A stretch of 64,000 nucleotides of DNA, taken from the NCBI GenBank assembly GCA_905197665.1, contig CAJJZP010000003.1, positions 1-64,000 on the forward strand. The letters run 5' to 3'. Positions 56,183 to 64,000 of the stretch are shown piece after piece. Both the position numbers and the translations under genes were made by a program. Within the stretch, counting starts at the first letter, position 1; every line of letters begins with the position of its first letter. The notes under the pieces were generated by a model that worked only from the letters and a program-made list of their open reading frames with translations, was not told where the DNA came from and ran no database searches. The DNA comes from an uncultured Collinsella sp. Its GTDB lineage: Bacteria; Actinomycetota; Coriobacteriia; Coriobacteriales; Coriobacteriaceae.

Positions 56183-57322
56183 ATGGACCAGAGCCTCTTT
56201 AAATTCGACCTGATCGCCGAGGACCCGACCACGCACGCGCGTGCCGGCGTGCTGCATACCCCGCACGGCGATATCGAGACGCCGATCTTTATGCCCGTGG
56301 GCACCAAGGCAAACGTCAAGGGCATTCCCACCGAGACCGTCAAACAGCTCGGCGCGCAGATCGTGCTCGCCAATACCTACCACCTGTCCATGCGCCCCGG
56401 CGAGGACACCATCGCCGAGCTGGGCGGACTGCACAAGTTCATGAACTGGCACGGCCCCATCCTCACCGACTCGGGCGGCTTCCAGGTGTTCAGCCACAAC
56501 GACGCCGTCAAGCTCACCGACGAGGGCGTGCGCTTTATCGTCAACGACTACGACGGTCGCCACGTGTTCTGGACGCCCGAGGACAACATGGAAATCGCCA
56601 TGAAGCTCGGTTCCGACATTTGCATGCAGCTCGACCAGTGCCCCGGCTATCCCGCCACGCGCGCCTACGTCGAGCGCGCCGTGGAGCTGTCGAGTATGTG
56701 GGCCGAGCGCTGCTACAAGGCCCACACCCGTGATGACCAGGCACTCTTTGGCATCGTCCAGGGTGGCATGCATCTGGATCTGCGCCTGCGATCGCTGCGC
56801 CACCTGGAGGAGTGCGGCGACTTCCCCGGTTACGGCATCGGCGGCTACTCGGTGGGCGAGGACCACGAGACCATGTTCGAGACACTGGCGCCGCTGGTTT
56901 CCGAGTATATGCCTAAGCACAAGCCGCGCTACCTCATGGGCGTCGGCAACCCTACCACGCTCGTGCGCGGCGTTGGCGTGGGCATCGACATGTTCGACTG
57001 CGTGCTGCCGACGCGCACCGGCCGCATGGGTACGGCGTTCTCCAGTGAAGGTCGCCTTAACTTCCGCAACGCGCGCTTTGCGCACGACGACGGCCCCATC
57101 GATCCCACCTGCACCTGCCCGGTGTGCACGGGCGGCTACAGCCGCGCGCTCATCCGTCACATGGTCACGCAGAAGGAGATGCTCGGCGGTATTCTGCTGT
57201 CGATGCACAACATCTACTACCTGCTCAATCTTATGCAGCGTGCCCGTCAGGCCATTATCGAGGGCCGCTACGGCGCGTTTGTGAGCGACTGGATGAACAG
57301 TCCTGCGGCGGTGGACTACTAA
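56183..57322 (+). CDS. tgt: tRNA-guanine transglycosylase
   Basis: 379 residues, exchanging guanine 34 of tRNA for preQ1. The catalytic LTDSGGFQVFS lies near 95, GIGGYSVGE near 220, and the zinc site CTCPVC with a later His in IRHM near 315. It is the standard bacterial length. With QueA and QueH in the same window it completes the tRNA-bound part of queuosine synthesis. No preQ1 synthesis genes (queCDEF) are here, so preQ1 or queuine salvage may feed it. Confidence 0.96.
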   Translation: MDQSLFKFDLIAEDPTTHARAGVLHTPHGDIETPIFMPVGTKANVKGIPTETVKQLGAQIVLANTYHLSMRPGEDTIAELGGLHKFMNWHGPILTDSGGFQVFSHNDAVKLTDEGVRFIVNDYDGRHVFWTPEDNMEIAMKLGSDICMQLDQCPGYPATRAYVERAVELSSMWAERCYKAHTRDDQALFGIVQGGMHLDLRLRSLRHLEECGDFPGYGIGGYSVGEDHETMFETLAPLVSEYMPKHKPRYLMGVGNPTTLVRGVGVGIDMFDCVLPTRTGRMGTAFSSEGRLNFRNARFAHDDGPIDPTCTCPVCTGGYSRALIRHMVTQKEMLGGILLSMHNIYYLLNLMQRARQAIIEGRYGAFVSDWMNSPAAVDY

Positions 57323-57471
57323 GAGCGGCACGGGCGCTTGCAGAGCGCAGGCAACGGCAAGGGGCGAGCGCCGGCCGGTCATCACGTTCGCTAACACCGT
57401 CTGCGCGACCGATGACCGATAGCTTGCAAGCACTTGATGCATCGTGGGTACCATACCGAATAGTTGATGTT

Positions 57472-57514
57472 CGGGCGGGTGTTTGGCGCATGGCGTCGAC
57501 CCCGCCCGTTTTTC
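57472..57514 (+). terminator. Terminator of tgt
   Basis: Arms CGGGCGGG (57472-57479) and CCCGCCCG (57501-57508), 8 bp perfect, then a T run, just before the next ribosome-binding site. Confidence 0.75.
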
Positions 57515-57535
57515 TTTTTCTCGATAGGAGTACCC

Positions 57536-58294
57536 ATGATTAAGAATGAGAACGTCGAGGGCGAGCCTGCCTACGACGAGACGTACCGCCGCGGCCCCGT
57601 GGTCATGCGCGGCCCCATGATTCCTAAGGACAACACCTACGCCAACCTGCTGGCGCCCGAGGATTCAACCGACTGGCTGCATGCTGATCCGTGGCGCGTG
57701 CTGCGCATCCAGGCAGAGTTTGTCGATGGTTTTGGCGCGCTTGCCGAGCTTGGTCCTGCGGTGACCATCTTCGGTAGCGCCCGCACGCCCAAGACCGATC
57801 CGCTCTACAAGGCGGCGCGTACCGTCGGACGCAAGATCGCCCAGCGTGGCGTGGCGGTCATCACCGGCGGCGGCCCCGGCATCATGGAAGCGGCCAACAG
57901 GGGAGCGGCGAGTGTCAACGGCAAGTCGGTCGGCTTGGGTATCGAGCTGCCGCACGAGCACGGGCTCAACAAATACGTAAACCTCGGCATGGACTTCCGT
58001 TACTTCTTTGTGCGCAAGACCATGTTCGTCAAATACAGCTCCGGCGCCATCGTGTTTCCCGGTGGTTTTGGCACGCTCGACGAGATGTTCGAGGTCCTTA
58101 CGCTGGTGCAGACGCACAAGGTCAAGCGCATGCCGCTCGTTTTGGTGGGAACCGAGTACTGGCAGGGCCTGTTCGACTGGCTCAACGGCCCGGTGATGGA
58201 CGCCGGTATGATTAGCCCGCTCGATCCGGAGCTGGTGCACATCACCGACGACCTCAACGAGGCCGTTGACATTGCCCTGAGCGGGCTGATGTAG
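57536..58294 (+). CDS. LOG-family (TIGR00730) nucleotide phosphoribohydrolase-like protein
   Basis: 252 residues. The Rossmann-like nucleotide-binding block ITGGGPGIMEAANRGA near 107 and the family signature PGGFGTLDE near 182 are intact, so it is likely an active LOG-type nucleoside 5'-monophosphate phosphoribohydrolase. Older labels such as lysine decarboxylase should be ignored. ATG 57536 follows ATAGGAG. Physiological substrate is unknown, probably AMP-like nucleotides. Confidence 0.88.
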   Translation: MIKNENVEGEPAYDETYRRGPVVMRGPMIPKDNTYANLLAPEDSTDWLHADPWRVLRIQAEFVDGFGALAELGPAVTIFGSARTPKTDPLYKAARTVGRKIAQRGVAVITGGGPGIMEAANRGAASVNGKSVGLGIELPHEHGLNKYVNLGMDFRYFFVRKTMFVKYSSGAIVFPGGFGTLDEMFEVLTLVQTHKVKRMPLVLVGTEYWQGLFDWLNGPVMDAGMISPLDPELVHITDDLNEAVDIALSGLM

Positions 58295-58324
58295 GGTGCT
58301 GTGACTGTTGTTATAGCAATGTAA

Positions 58325-58380
58325 ATGGCATACTGATGCTATTTAACATCAGTATGCCATCTAAACTGGGTATACTGATG
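58325..58380. promoter_or_regulatory. Toxin-antitoxin operator
   Basis: ATGGCATACTGATG (58325-58338) and CATCAGTATGCCAT (58347-58360) form a perfect 14-bp inverted repeat. A third half-site, TATACTGATG, lies at 58371-58380. This is a typical arrangement for cooperative autorepression by a RelB/DinJ antitoxin-toxin complex. Confidence 0.75.
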
Positions 58381-58406
58381 CAAAAGACGAGGCGAGGAGG
58401 TCGCGT

Positions 58407-58706
58407 ATGTCTACTGCAACGGTTAAGCCTACGACGGTTCGCATCGAAGAGGGGCTCAAGGAACAGGCGACTGAGTTCTTGGATACGGTTGGTCTGAGTC
58501 TCAATTCGTATCTCAACCTTGCTGTTCGGCAGCTGGTAAATCAACGAAAGATTCCTTTTGAGATCGTAGGAAGGATGGAGGTGCCCAACGAGGCAACGAG
58601 GCGTGCCATGGTGATCGCCGAAGCTCATGAGTTGGGGATTCTGCCGGACGACAGCCCGTCATTCAATAACGCTGATGAGCTTATATCATTCCTCGATGAG
58701 GACTAG
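58407..58706 (+). CDS. RelB/DinJ-family antitoxin
   Basis: 99 residues. An N-terminal ribbon-helix-helix (TTVRIEEGLKEQATEFLDTV) precedes LNLAVRQLV. The C-terminus is acidic (SFNNADELISFLDED) and should wrap the toxin. GAGGAGG precedes the ATG. It is two bases from the toxin gene and behind a strong palindrome, so it probably represses its own operon. Confidence 0.9.
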   Translation: MSTATVKPTTVRIEEGLKEQATEFLDTVGLSLNSYLNLAVRQLVNQRKIPFEIVGRMEVPNEATRRAMVIAEAHELGILPDDSPSFNNADELISFLDED

Positions 58707-58708
58707 CG

Positions 58709-59017
58709 ATGTTTGAGATTAAGGTCGAGGCTCAGTTTAAGGCGGATTACAAACGGACGATGCGCATCCATCCGCAGCTAAAAACCGAGTTTAAGGCGGC
58801 AGTCGCAGAGCTTGCGGCTCACGGCTCGCTTCCCGCAGAATATGGTGCCCACGAGCTTTCAAACCCGGGCGGCAACTACAACGGCCACATCGATCTCCAT
58901 CTATCCGATGGCTTGGTCGATGTGGTCGTTCTCTACTTGCCGCATAAGACTAATCCTGTGATCCGGCTGGTCAGAATGGGCTCGCATGAGGAACTATTCC
59001 AGGGCCCGCAGGGCTGA
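58709..59017 (+). CDS. YafQ-family mRNA interferase toxin
   Basis: 102 residues, RelE/YafQ fold. The histidines and other residues expected of YafQ are present: HEL near 51, GHIDLHL near 62, RMGSHEELF near 91. It is predicted to cut mRNA in the ribosome and to be neutralised by the upstream antitoxin. It lies beside the primase-helicase gene, with which it may form a defence cluster. Confidence 0.9.
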   Translation: MFEIKVEAQFKADYKRTMRIHPQLKTEFKAAVAELAAHGSLPAEYGAHELSNPGGNYNGHIDLHLSDGLVDVVVLYLPHKTNPVIRLVRMGSHEELFQGPQG

Positions 59018-59052
59018 TTGCTCGCTTATGATTCGCAGGGGATAGGGATTGA

Positions 59053-59096
59053 TTCGCGGCCGATTGGCCAAAAACGGCCCCTATTCCACCGTAACT
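59053..59096. repeat. Flanking repeat, helicase 3' side
   Basis: About 44 bases (TTCGCGGCC ... GGCCCCTATTCC ... AACT) matching 62594-62636 on the same strand with few differences. The last four codons and stop of the helicase gene lie within it. Confidence 0.6.
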
Positions 59097-62092
59097 GTTG
59101 GAGACGTCCCGTTCGTGGCTGCGACCTCCGGTTCTCCTCTTCGCTGGATTTCGCTTAAAAGCTCGGCTGCAACTTCGCTGCTTTTGAAACGGATGCTGCA
59201 GTCCTCTTTCTTAGGAAAGGCCAGTAATGGAATGGTTCCGTACCAGACGGTTTCCTCGTCAATTACTGACGCGCACAGGCGCCCTTCGTCTTTGATGGAA
59301 TAGTCGACGTTTATCTCGGTAAAAATCGCTTTCACGTCATTGTGCGGAGTCGAGGCAATTAAAATCTCAAGGGCAATCCCACGGGCGGCGGCGCCTGTGA
59401 GTACGGCAGCGAGCTTTGCGAGGCATGCAGCGGATGCGTAGGGCGCGGCAATAAAAATGCTTTTCGTTGCGCGCGCGATGTCATCCGCTAAGGCCTCCAC
59501 GGCCCTTGCCGGCCTAACGAGGATGTTTTGATCGGCCCGTTTGTTGTCATTTGCTGCAAAGACTTCATACCCTAGCTTTGCGTAGGTCTTGAGTCTCTTC
59601 TGGTACATACGCGCGAGCATGGGTATCGACAAATCAACATAGTCGAATATCTCAACCCGCTGCTTGCCCTCGTGACTTCTATGTAGTCTGCCTGCCTGCT
59701 GCGTTATGCTGCCGTCCCAAGATATCGGTGTGGCAATGAGCAGAGTGTCAAGGTAAGACAGGTCGAAACCCTCGCTCAGAAGGCTTTCGGTTGCGATGAT
59801 AATTCGATGCTCATGCTCGAAGCCGGGAAGGCTGTTCAGTATTGCCTTTCTTTCTTTGGCGTCGATTTCTCCGGTTAAGAGTATAGGTTCGTGTCCGCGG
59901 CTTTGAAGCAGCCTACATAGCTCTTCGGCATGTTTTTTCCTTTTGGATAGCACAAGCGGATGTCGACCGTTTGACGCGGTCTCGAGGGCATCGTCGACAA
60001 TCGCTTCGTTTCTCGCTGTGTGCGCACACAGGAGATCGAGAACTTGATTAAAGGACGCCCCTGGTTCGTAGGCGGGTAGTCGAACTCCGGTAAAACGCGG
60101 CCTAACAACGCGCTGAATTCCCTGTTGGATTGCTTGCGTTTTTGGATCAATGACATGGCGAAGCGGGCCGCAGAGCATTGAGAGTGCTCGCGTGAGTCCG
60201 TCCGAGCGTTCGGGCGTCGCGGAAAGGCCGTATACATATTTGGCTGGAGCGGACTTGAGGACGAGCTCAAGCTGTGGTGCGGCTGCATGGTGACATTCAT
60301 CACAGATGATGAGGCCGTAATCACGAACGAACTCCTTGGCTATTGGTTCTCCGGTCTGGGGGTCCTTGCTGGACAAAGACTGGAATGAAGCAATGTCGAT
60401 GAGATGGCTTATGGCGGTTTTGCCTCCTCCGATTTGGCCAATGAGCGGAGGCTGCCTTTTACTGATTCGTCCTTTTGGGGTTCGAACTGGCTTTCTGTTA
60501 TCCGTAATGTCGATAAACCGTTCGAGCTGGGATTTCCATTGGGCAATGAGCGCAGTCTTGGGAACGATGACAAGCGTTGGAAGACCGATGGCAGCAATAA
60601 GATAGGCTCCAATGACGGTTTTCCCGAAACCCGTCGGCGCGGACATGATCCCGTCTTCACAGTTGAGCATCTGTTCGGCGGCAATTTGCTGTTCAGGGCG
60701 AAGAGCCCCTTTAAATGTCATCACAATTGGATTGCCCGACATGCGCTTGTCTGAATAGTGAGCAGAAGCGCCGGCTTCTTGAAGCAGCCGCTCGAGTTGT
60801 GCTTTACAGCCTCTGGGAATCGCAACGCAGCCATCTCTAAGTTCGCTGAGGTCTATGTACCGCGGTTTGCCGAATACCGATTGGTGCATTGATTGGGCAC
60901 GGAAGAATTCCGGGTTGGCAAATGTTGCAAGCCTGCGAACCTCCATCTGGGCGGCCGGGCTCAGAGATTTTTCGGTTATGTAGAGCATATCGGCTTGCGT
61001 GACGGGTAGCGATGACGGGAAGTCCTGCGGCGCGAGCGGAAGCCGCTTTCGCGGCCTCTGAGAATGTGGCGCGGCGGTGTTTCCCGCCACTGCAGCTGAT
61101 ATTCCATGCGGTTTATTGTCGATGCTTTCGATCAGATTTTGCACCGTTGCATGTGGAATCAGCTGAATTTGCGAAAGGTAAAGCCATTGATCGGGAAAGG
61201 GCTCAAATTGCTCGTCAACAAATACACTGTTCCCTTTTCGCTGCGCTTTTCCTTGAAAAGGCAGTGCTATGAGATTTCCGAAGCCGCCCTCAGGAATGGT
61301 GGACTGCGCGGGCAGCATCCGGTCAAAAGCTTCAAAGGTGATTGTCTTGTTGAGCGCCGCCGCTTCGGTGATAAGGCTGCTTCCAAATTCTCGTGCGATC
61401 TTTGCGCTGGTGAGCTCTAGGAAGAAAAACCAGACATGTGCGCCGTTACCTGATCTCGATCGCTCGACTGCAGCATCGATTCCATGGTTTTTTGCGACAA
61501 GCCGAATGGCGTTTGTCGCTTCTTTCCAATCGGATCCGTCAAAGTCGATGACCAGGACTTTTGTGTTGCTGTCACTATCGAGAACGTATTGACCTATGAC
61601 GTCTCGGAGCCTGTCGTCGTTGCCTTTGAAATGGGCGATGATCGTGGCATCGCTCAGCTCGGGGAAGATGCGGTTGCCGCATTCCGCGCATTTGGTTTTC
61701 TGACGATTTAGTTTGGGGCAAATGCCTGCCTTCCACTCATTTGCGCAGGCTGGTGTATAGCCGATTCCCCCGTCTTTTCTGCGGTACCCATGAGCGTAAA
61801 CATCTTTGCGGCCAGTAAAGAGATTGCGAAAGAGTTCCAATTTGTCGCGCGCTGTGCTCGCACTGGTGACGATTCCCTCGACCTGTGCCCGTCTATCGAA
61901 AGATTCGCCAGCTTTCTCCCATTCTTCCAGTGTTGCGTAACGGATGTCTGGACCGTTGCCGCAGATGACGATTTGGCTGTGCGGCTCCGATACATGGGCG
62001 ACGGTTTTCTTGAATTGGAATAGCGTGCCCCCGATGAGGGCGTATTGATGCGTGACGGTGCTCATGTAAATGCCGTTCTTGTCGGAGTTCAT
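59081..62092 (-). CDS. Primase-helicase fusion with degenerate PLD-like C-terminus
   Basis: 1003 residues. An archaeo-eukaryotic primase-like N-domain: four Cys (near 117-140, CPKLNRQKTKCAECG), VIDFDG near 181, SGNGAHVW near 213, GFGNLIALPF near 266. It resembles the AEP domain of TOTE-type conflict proteins. An SF2 helicase follows: APTGFGKT near 482, DECHH near 594, LSATPER and GRLHR near 799. A PLD-like fold ends it (about 857-994), but HxK appears lost (RLCASVIDEETVW). Lower G+C than neighbours suggests transfer. ATG 62092 or ATG 62065 may be the start. Confidence 0.82.
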   Translation of the reverse strand: MNSDKNGIYMSTVTHQYALIGGTLFQFKKTVAHVSEPHSQIVICGNGPDIRYATLEEWEKAGESFDRRAQVEGIVTSASTARDKLELFRNLFTGRKDVYAHGYRRKDGGIGYTPACANEWKAGICPKLNRQKTKCAECGNRIFPELSDATIIAHFKGNDDRLRDVIGQYVLDSDSNTKVLVIDFDGSDWKEATNAIRLVAKNHGIDAAVERSRSGNGAHVWFFFLELTSAKIAREFGSSLITEAAALNKTITFEAFDRMLPAQSTIPEGGFGNLIALPFQGKAQRKGNSVFVDEQFEPFPDQWLYLSQIQLIPHATVQNLIESIDNKPHGISAAVAGNTAAPHSQRPRKRLPLAPQDFPSSLPVTQADMLYITEKSLSPAAQMEVRRLATFANPEFFRAQSMHQSVFGKPRYIDLSELRDGCVAIPRGCKAQLERLLQEAGASAHYSDKRMSGNPIVMTFKGALRPEQQIAAEQMLNCEDGIMSAPTGFGKTVIGAYLIAAIGLPTLVIVPKTALIAQWKSQLERFIDITDNRKPVRTPKGRISKRQPPLIGQIGGGKTAISHLIDIASFQSLSSKDPQTGEPIAKEFVRDYGLIICDECHHAAAPQLELVLKSAPAKYVYGLSATPERSDGLTRALSMLCGPLRHVIDPKTQAIQQGIQRVVRPRFTGVRLPAYEPGASFNQVLDLLCAHTARNEAIVDDALETASNGRHPLVLSKRKKHAEELCRLLQSRGHEPILLTGEIDAKERKAILNSLPGFEHEHRIIIATESLLSEGFDLSYLDTLLIATPISWDGSITQQAGRLHRSHEGKQRVEIFDYVDLSIPMLARMYQKRLKTYAKLGYEVFAANDNKRADQNILVRPARAVEALADDIARATKSIFIAAPYASAACLAKLAAVLTGAAARGIALEILIASTPHNDVKAIFTEINVDYSIKDEGRLCASVIDEETVWYGTIPLLAFPKKEDCSIRFKSSEVAAELLSEIQRRGEPEVAATNGTSPTVTVE

Positions 62093-62273
62093 TGAAATGA
62101 GGGTACGTTATTTTGATTTTTAAGGGACTCGACTCTGATTTTGGTTCGGCGATAGCGGAGTACACCTCCGTGAGTGGTGTTTGGCTGGTGTCAAAATGTG
62201 CGGTAGCTGTTGCTGAATGGGTTTTGGCGGCCATGAGGTGGGCTGGAGGCGCAGGAAACTATCCTCGAATAGA

Positions 62274-62502
62274 CCCTGTGGGCAAAAAATGGTAAATATG
62301 AGTACTGTGGTTTGAGCAGTAACATATCATCTGGAAAGTATTTAAGACCAATCGATTCGGATTGGATAGAATCAACCCTCTAAATATGACGATTCGGGAC
62401 TTTATGACGCTCGGAATTGACAGAAGATGGCAAATTCAGCCAGATTGCGCTGTTACTAAACTGGTAACAGTACTCATATTTGCCATTTTTTGCCCAGAGG
62501 GT
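62274..62502. repeat. Inverted-repeat-bounded element, copy B
   Basis: 229 bp. Left arm 62274-62308 and right arm 62467-62502 share the core TAAATATGAGTACTGT / ACAGTACTCATATTTG. The inner right end GCTGTTACTAAA is common to copy A. A small central hairpin (CCAATC / GATTGG near 62348-62365) takes the place of the longer one in copy A. No ORF. It lies upstream of the helicase start. Confidence 0.75.
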
Positions 62503-62593
62503 ATCGCAAGGGGGTTGGACAAAGCATCGATCGCCGCCAATTTCTCGATTGGCTGGTTGGGCGGCAATGAAGTTGCGGCGTAATGGGAAGCGT

Positions 62594-62636
62594 TTCGCGG
62601 CCTTTTGGCTAAAACGGCCCCTTTTCCGCCGCGACT
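62594..62636. repeat. Flanking repeat, helicase 5' side
   Basis: TTCGCGGCCTTTTGGC ... CGGCCCCTTTTCCGCC ... GACT, about 80% identical to 59053-59096, in direct orientation on the far side of the helicase gene and element B. Confidence 0.6.
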
Positions 62637-62639
62637 CCT

Positions 62640-62680
62640 AAAAAGACGCCGGCGCGCCTTGAGTTGCGGCGCGTCGGCGT
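62640..62680 (-). terminator. Terminator downstream of the degV pseudogene
   Basis: Arms 62646-62658 and 62668-62680 (ACGCCGGCGCGCC with GGCGCGTCGGCGT, one mismatch) followed by TTTTT on the minus strand. Confidence 0.7.
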
Positions 62681-62764
62681 GATGGCTTTGTTGTGGCTGG
62701 GTGTACTTCGGTTGTTCGACGGCTTTGGCATGTCCGATCTTGCCAGGCAAGCCTTGTTACCGTT

Positions 62765-62820
62765 TAACGTTTGCCCAGATAAAACCTGCCAAAATAAACC
62801 TGTCCCTAATTGGCAGGTTG
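62765..62820 (-). repeat. GGGACAGG-loop hairpin repeat, copy 2
   Basis: Minus-strand copy of the sequence at 52739-52794, nearly identical over about 55 bases. The last codons and TAG stop of the degV reading frame lie inside its left arm. Confidence 0.8.
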
Positions 62821-63666
62821 GTAGCGGGGGCAGTAGCTGATGGCGATGGCGTCGACGCCTACGTGGGTGGCGATGGTGCAGCCGATGGGGCCGGTGCCGG
62901 CGTCTACGTAGTCCTGGCCTGCGAGTGCCTCGTTGACAAGCTCTTGCTCCTCGGCGGCACCGGTCGTGAGCACGCGCACGCTTGAGCCCGGGTGCTCGGC
63001 CAAAAACGCGAGGCAATCTGCCATGGTGTTGGCGACGATGCGCTTGGCGCCGCGACCCTTCTTGATGGCCTTGATCTCGCCCGATTTCCACTCCGGCGAA
63101 ACGGCCAGGCGAATGTTGAGCATCTGCGTGAGCTGGCCGGCAAGCTTGGGCGCGCGGCCGTTCTTAACGAGGTTCTCGAGCGTGCGGGGAATCAGCAGCA
63201 GGTGGGCGTCGGGCAGCGTCGCGCGGATCTGCGCCTCGGTCTCGTCCAAGCAGCGGCCGTCTTCGCGCATGGCCAGTGCGTACTCCGCCAGCAGGCCCTC
63301 GGCGCCCGAGCCGGTGCGCGAGTCGATGCAGCGCACGTCCAGCTCGTGCGTTTCGGCCGTCAGGCTGGCATTGGCATAGCAGGCGGACCACTCGCTTCAT
63401 AGCGAGATAAAGATGGCGCTGTCGTGGCCGTCAGCACGCACGCGGTCAAAGAGTGCCTTGAACTCGCCGGCGCTCGGCTGCGAGGTGTGTGGCAGCTGCT
63501 CGGAGCCGGCCATGCGGGCGACGTATTCCTCGGCGGTAATCTGCACCTGGTCGAGCAGGTCCTCGCCTTCGATAATCACATGTAGCGGAATCACGTAAAT
63601 GCCGAGCTCTTGGGCGCGGGCGGGGGAGATGTCCGACGTGGAGTCGGTTATGATGGCAAAAGACAT
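62806..63666 (-). pseudogene. DegV-family gene interrupted by an in-frame TGA
   Basis: A full-length DegV frame (about 286 codons) with one in-frame TGA at 63397-63399. The N-terminal part reads MSFAIITDSTSDISP to SAIFISL and the rest continues in the same frame with SEWSACYANASL and DVRCIDSRTGSG to IGCTIATHVG. The stop falls in the fatty-acid loop, where relatives have LSSxxSGTY, so a Ser codon TCA became TGA. The SGT that follows is also changed to SAC. The start at 63666 follows GAAAGGTG. A nonsense mutation is most likely; a sequencing error or recoding cannot be excluded. Confidence 0.75.
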
Positions 63667-63758
63667 AATTGCACCTTTCGTTGGGGCGCCTGCGCGCCGC
63701 CTTCTGAGAGCAAAGTGCGACAAGTATAGTGGAGTTGCTCTACATTGCTAGGTTCAAT

Positions 63759-63774
63759 TGTTGAATAGTCAACA
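63759..63774. promoter_or_regulatory. Small palindrome between degV pseudogene and HAD gene
   Basis: TGTTGA and TCAACA flank a 4-base spacer in the divergent region; possible operator. Confidence 0.35.
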
Positions 63775-63822
63775 GTTTGAAGTGTCAGTGTGGAAATCAT
63801 CAACTGGGGAAGAGGGATACCG

Positions 63823-64000
63823 ATGGAGGCGTTGGAGACATGCAGGCGGCCGGTTGTGCTGTTCGATTTTGACGGCACGGTGGCCGATACGGGCCGGGCA
63901 GTGATGACCTCGACGCGCAAGACGTTGGCCGCGCGCGGGTTTTCGGAGGCGCAGATGGGTGACCTGCGTCGCATGATCGGGCCTCCGCTGTGGAAGAGCT
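63823..64000 (+). CDS. HAD-family phosphatase (partial, 5' end)
   Basis: The first 59 codons only; the gene runs off the window. The nucleophile motif VLFDFDGTVADT at about 12-23 and the cap-domain start MIGPPLW fit phosphoglycolate phosphatase-like (Gph/PGP) HAD hydrolases. ATG 63823 follows GGGGAAGAGGG. Substrate is not determinable. Confidence 0.85.
   Translation, partial: MEALETCRRPVVLFDFDGTVADTGRAVMTSTRKTLAARGFSEAQMGDLRRMIGPPLWKS

Larger units (their letters stand above)
62093..62805. other. Gene-free repeat region between helicase and degV pseudogene
   Basis: About 710 bases without a credible gene. It holds inverted-repeat element B (62274-62502), the flanking repeat (62594-62636), a minus-strand terminator (62640-62680) and the GGGACAGG hairpin (62765-62820). 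Confidence 0.65.

Noticed and set aside
63164..63400. A separate small gene inside the degV pseudogene
   Set aside because: It is an out-of-frame Arg-rich frame over degV codons; the DegV sequence continues in one frame across the TGA, so no frameshift gene is needed.

Overview
The window looks like a chromosomal contig from a Coriobacteriia gut anaerobe, most likely Collinsella or a close relative. The evidence is the high G+C of the housekeeping genes, the lack of any respiratory-chain genes, the formyl-THF and arginine deiminase gene sets, a superoxide-reductase-like protein, and secreted or lipid-anchored proteins of a monoderm cell. Genus is an inference from gene content. No rRNA, tRNA, CRISPR array, complete IS or prophage was seen.

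Layout. 0.2-12.6 kb is replication and repair: dnaE, a SWIM-SNF2 ATPase, a superoxide-reductase-like protein, a degenerate NadE-like protein and ruvCAB. 12.7-29.9 kb carries one-carbon metabolism (fhs, then fchA-folD) interspersed with surface proteins (a sortase-type PI-PLC-like protein, two paralogous lipoproteins), a CDF transporter, a solitary YhcG-type nuclease, a C69 dipeptidase and a phasin-like/UbiB pair. 30.0-34.7 kb is a cobalamin-riboswitch-controlled pair of surface proteins with transcobalamin-like DUF4430 domains. 34.8-45.2 kb is mixed housekeeping (two GtrA proteins, class III fbp, DegV, a NOP2/Sun methyltransferase, a MetRS-like protein, queH). 45.3-51.2 kb is a lower-G+C arginine deiminase island with two arcA genes, a YfcC-type transporter, an ornithine carbamoyltransferase and an HTH regulator with an S24-like domain. 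51.3-58.3 kb has queA and tgt (with queH, the late queuosine pathway), an SDR and a LOG-family protein. 58.3-62.7 kb is a small defence-like block: a RelB/YafQ toxin-antitoxin pair followed by an opposing 1003-residue primase-helicase-PLD fusion. The end holds an interrupted degV and the start of a HAD phosphatase gene.

The most unusual material is between genes. Three copies of a ~165-180 nt element follow stop codons directly (10.07, 52.56 and 55.82 kb). They keep the same stems while the paired bases change together, which points to selection on structure. Two copies of a different ~230-240 bp element bounded by ~35-40 bp inverted repeats lie at 25.8 and 62.3 kb. Two further short families sit over the 3' ends of genes and supply their last codons and stop. 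Several enzymes have lost known catalytic residues (NadE-like, FolD cyclohydrolase Lys, MetRS-like KMSKS, S24-like regulator, ArcA1 Arg). For FolD the loss is matched by a separate FchA cyclohydrolase directly upstream.
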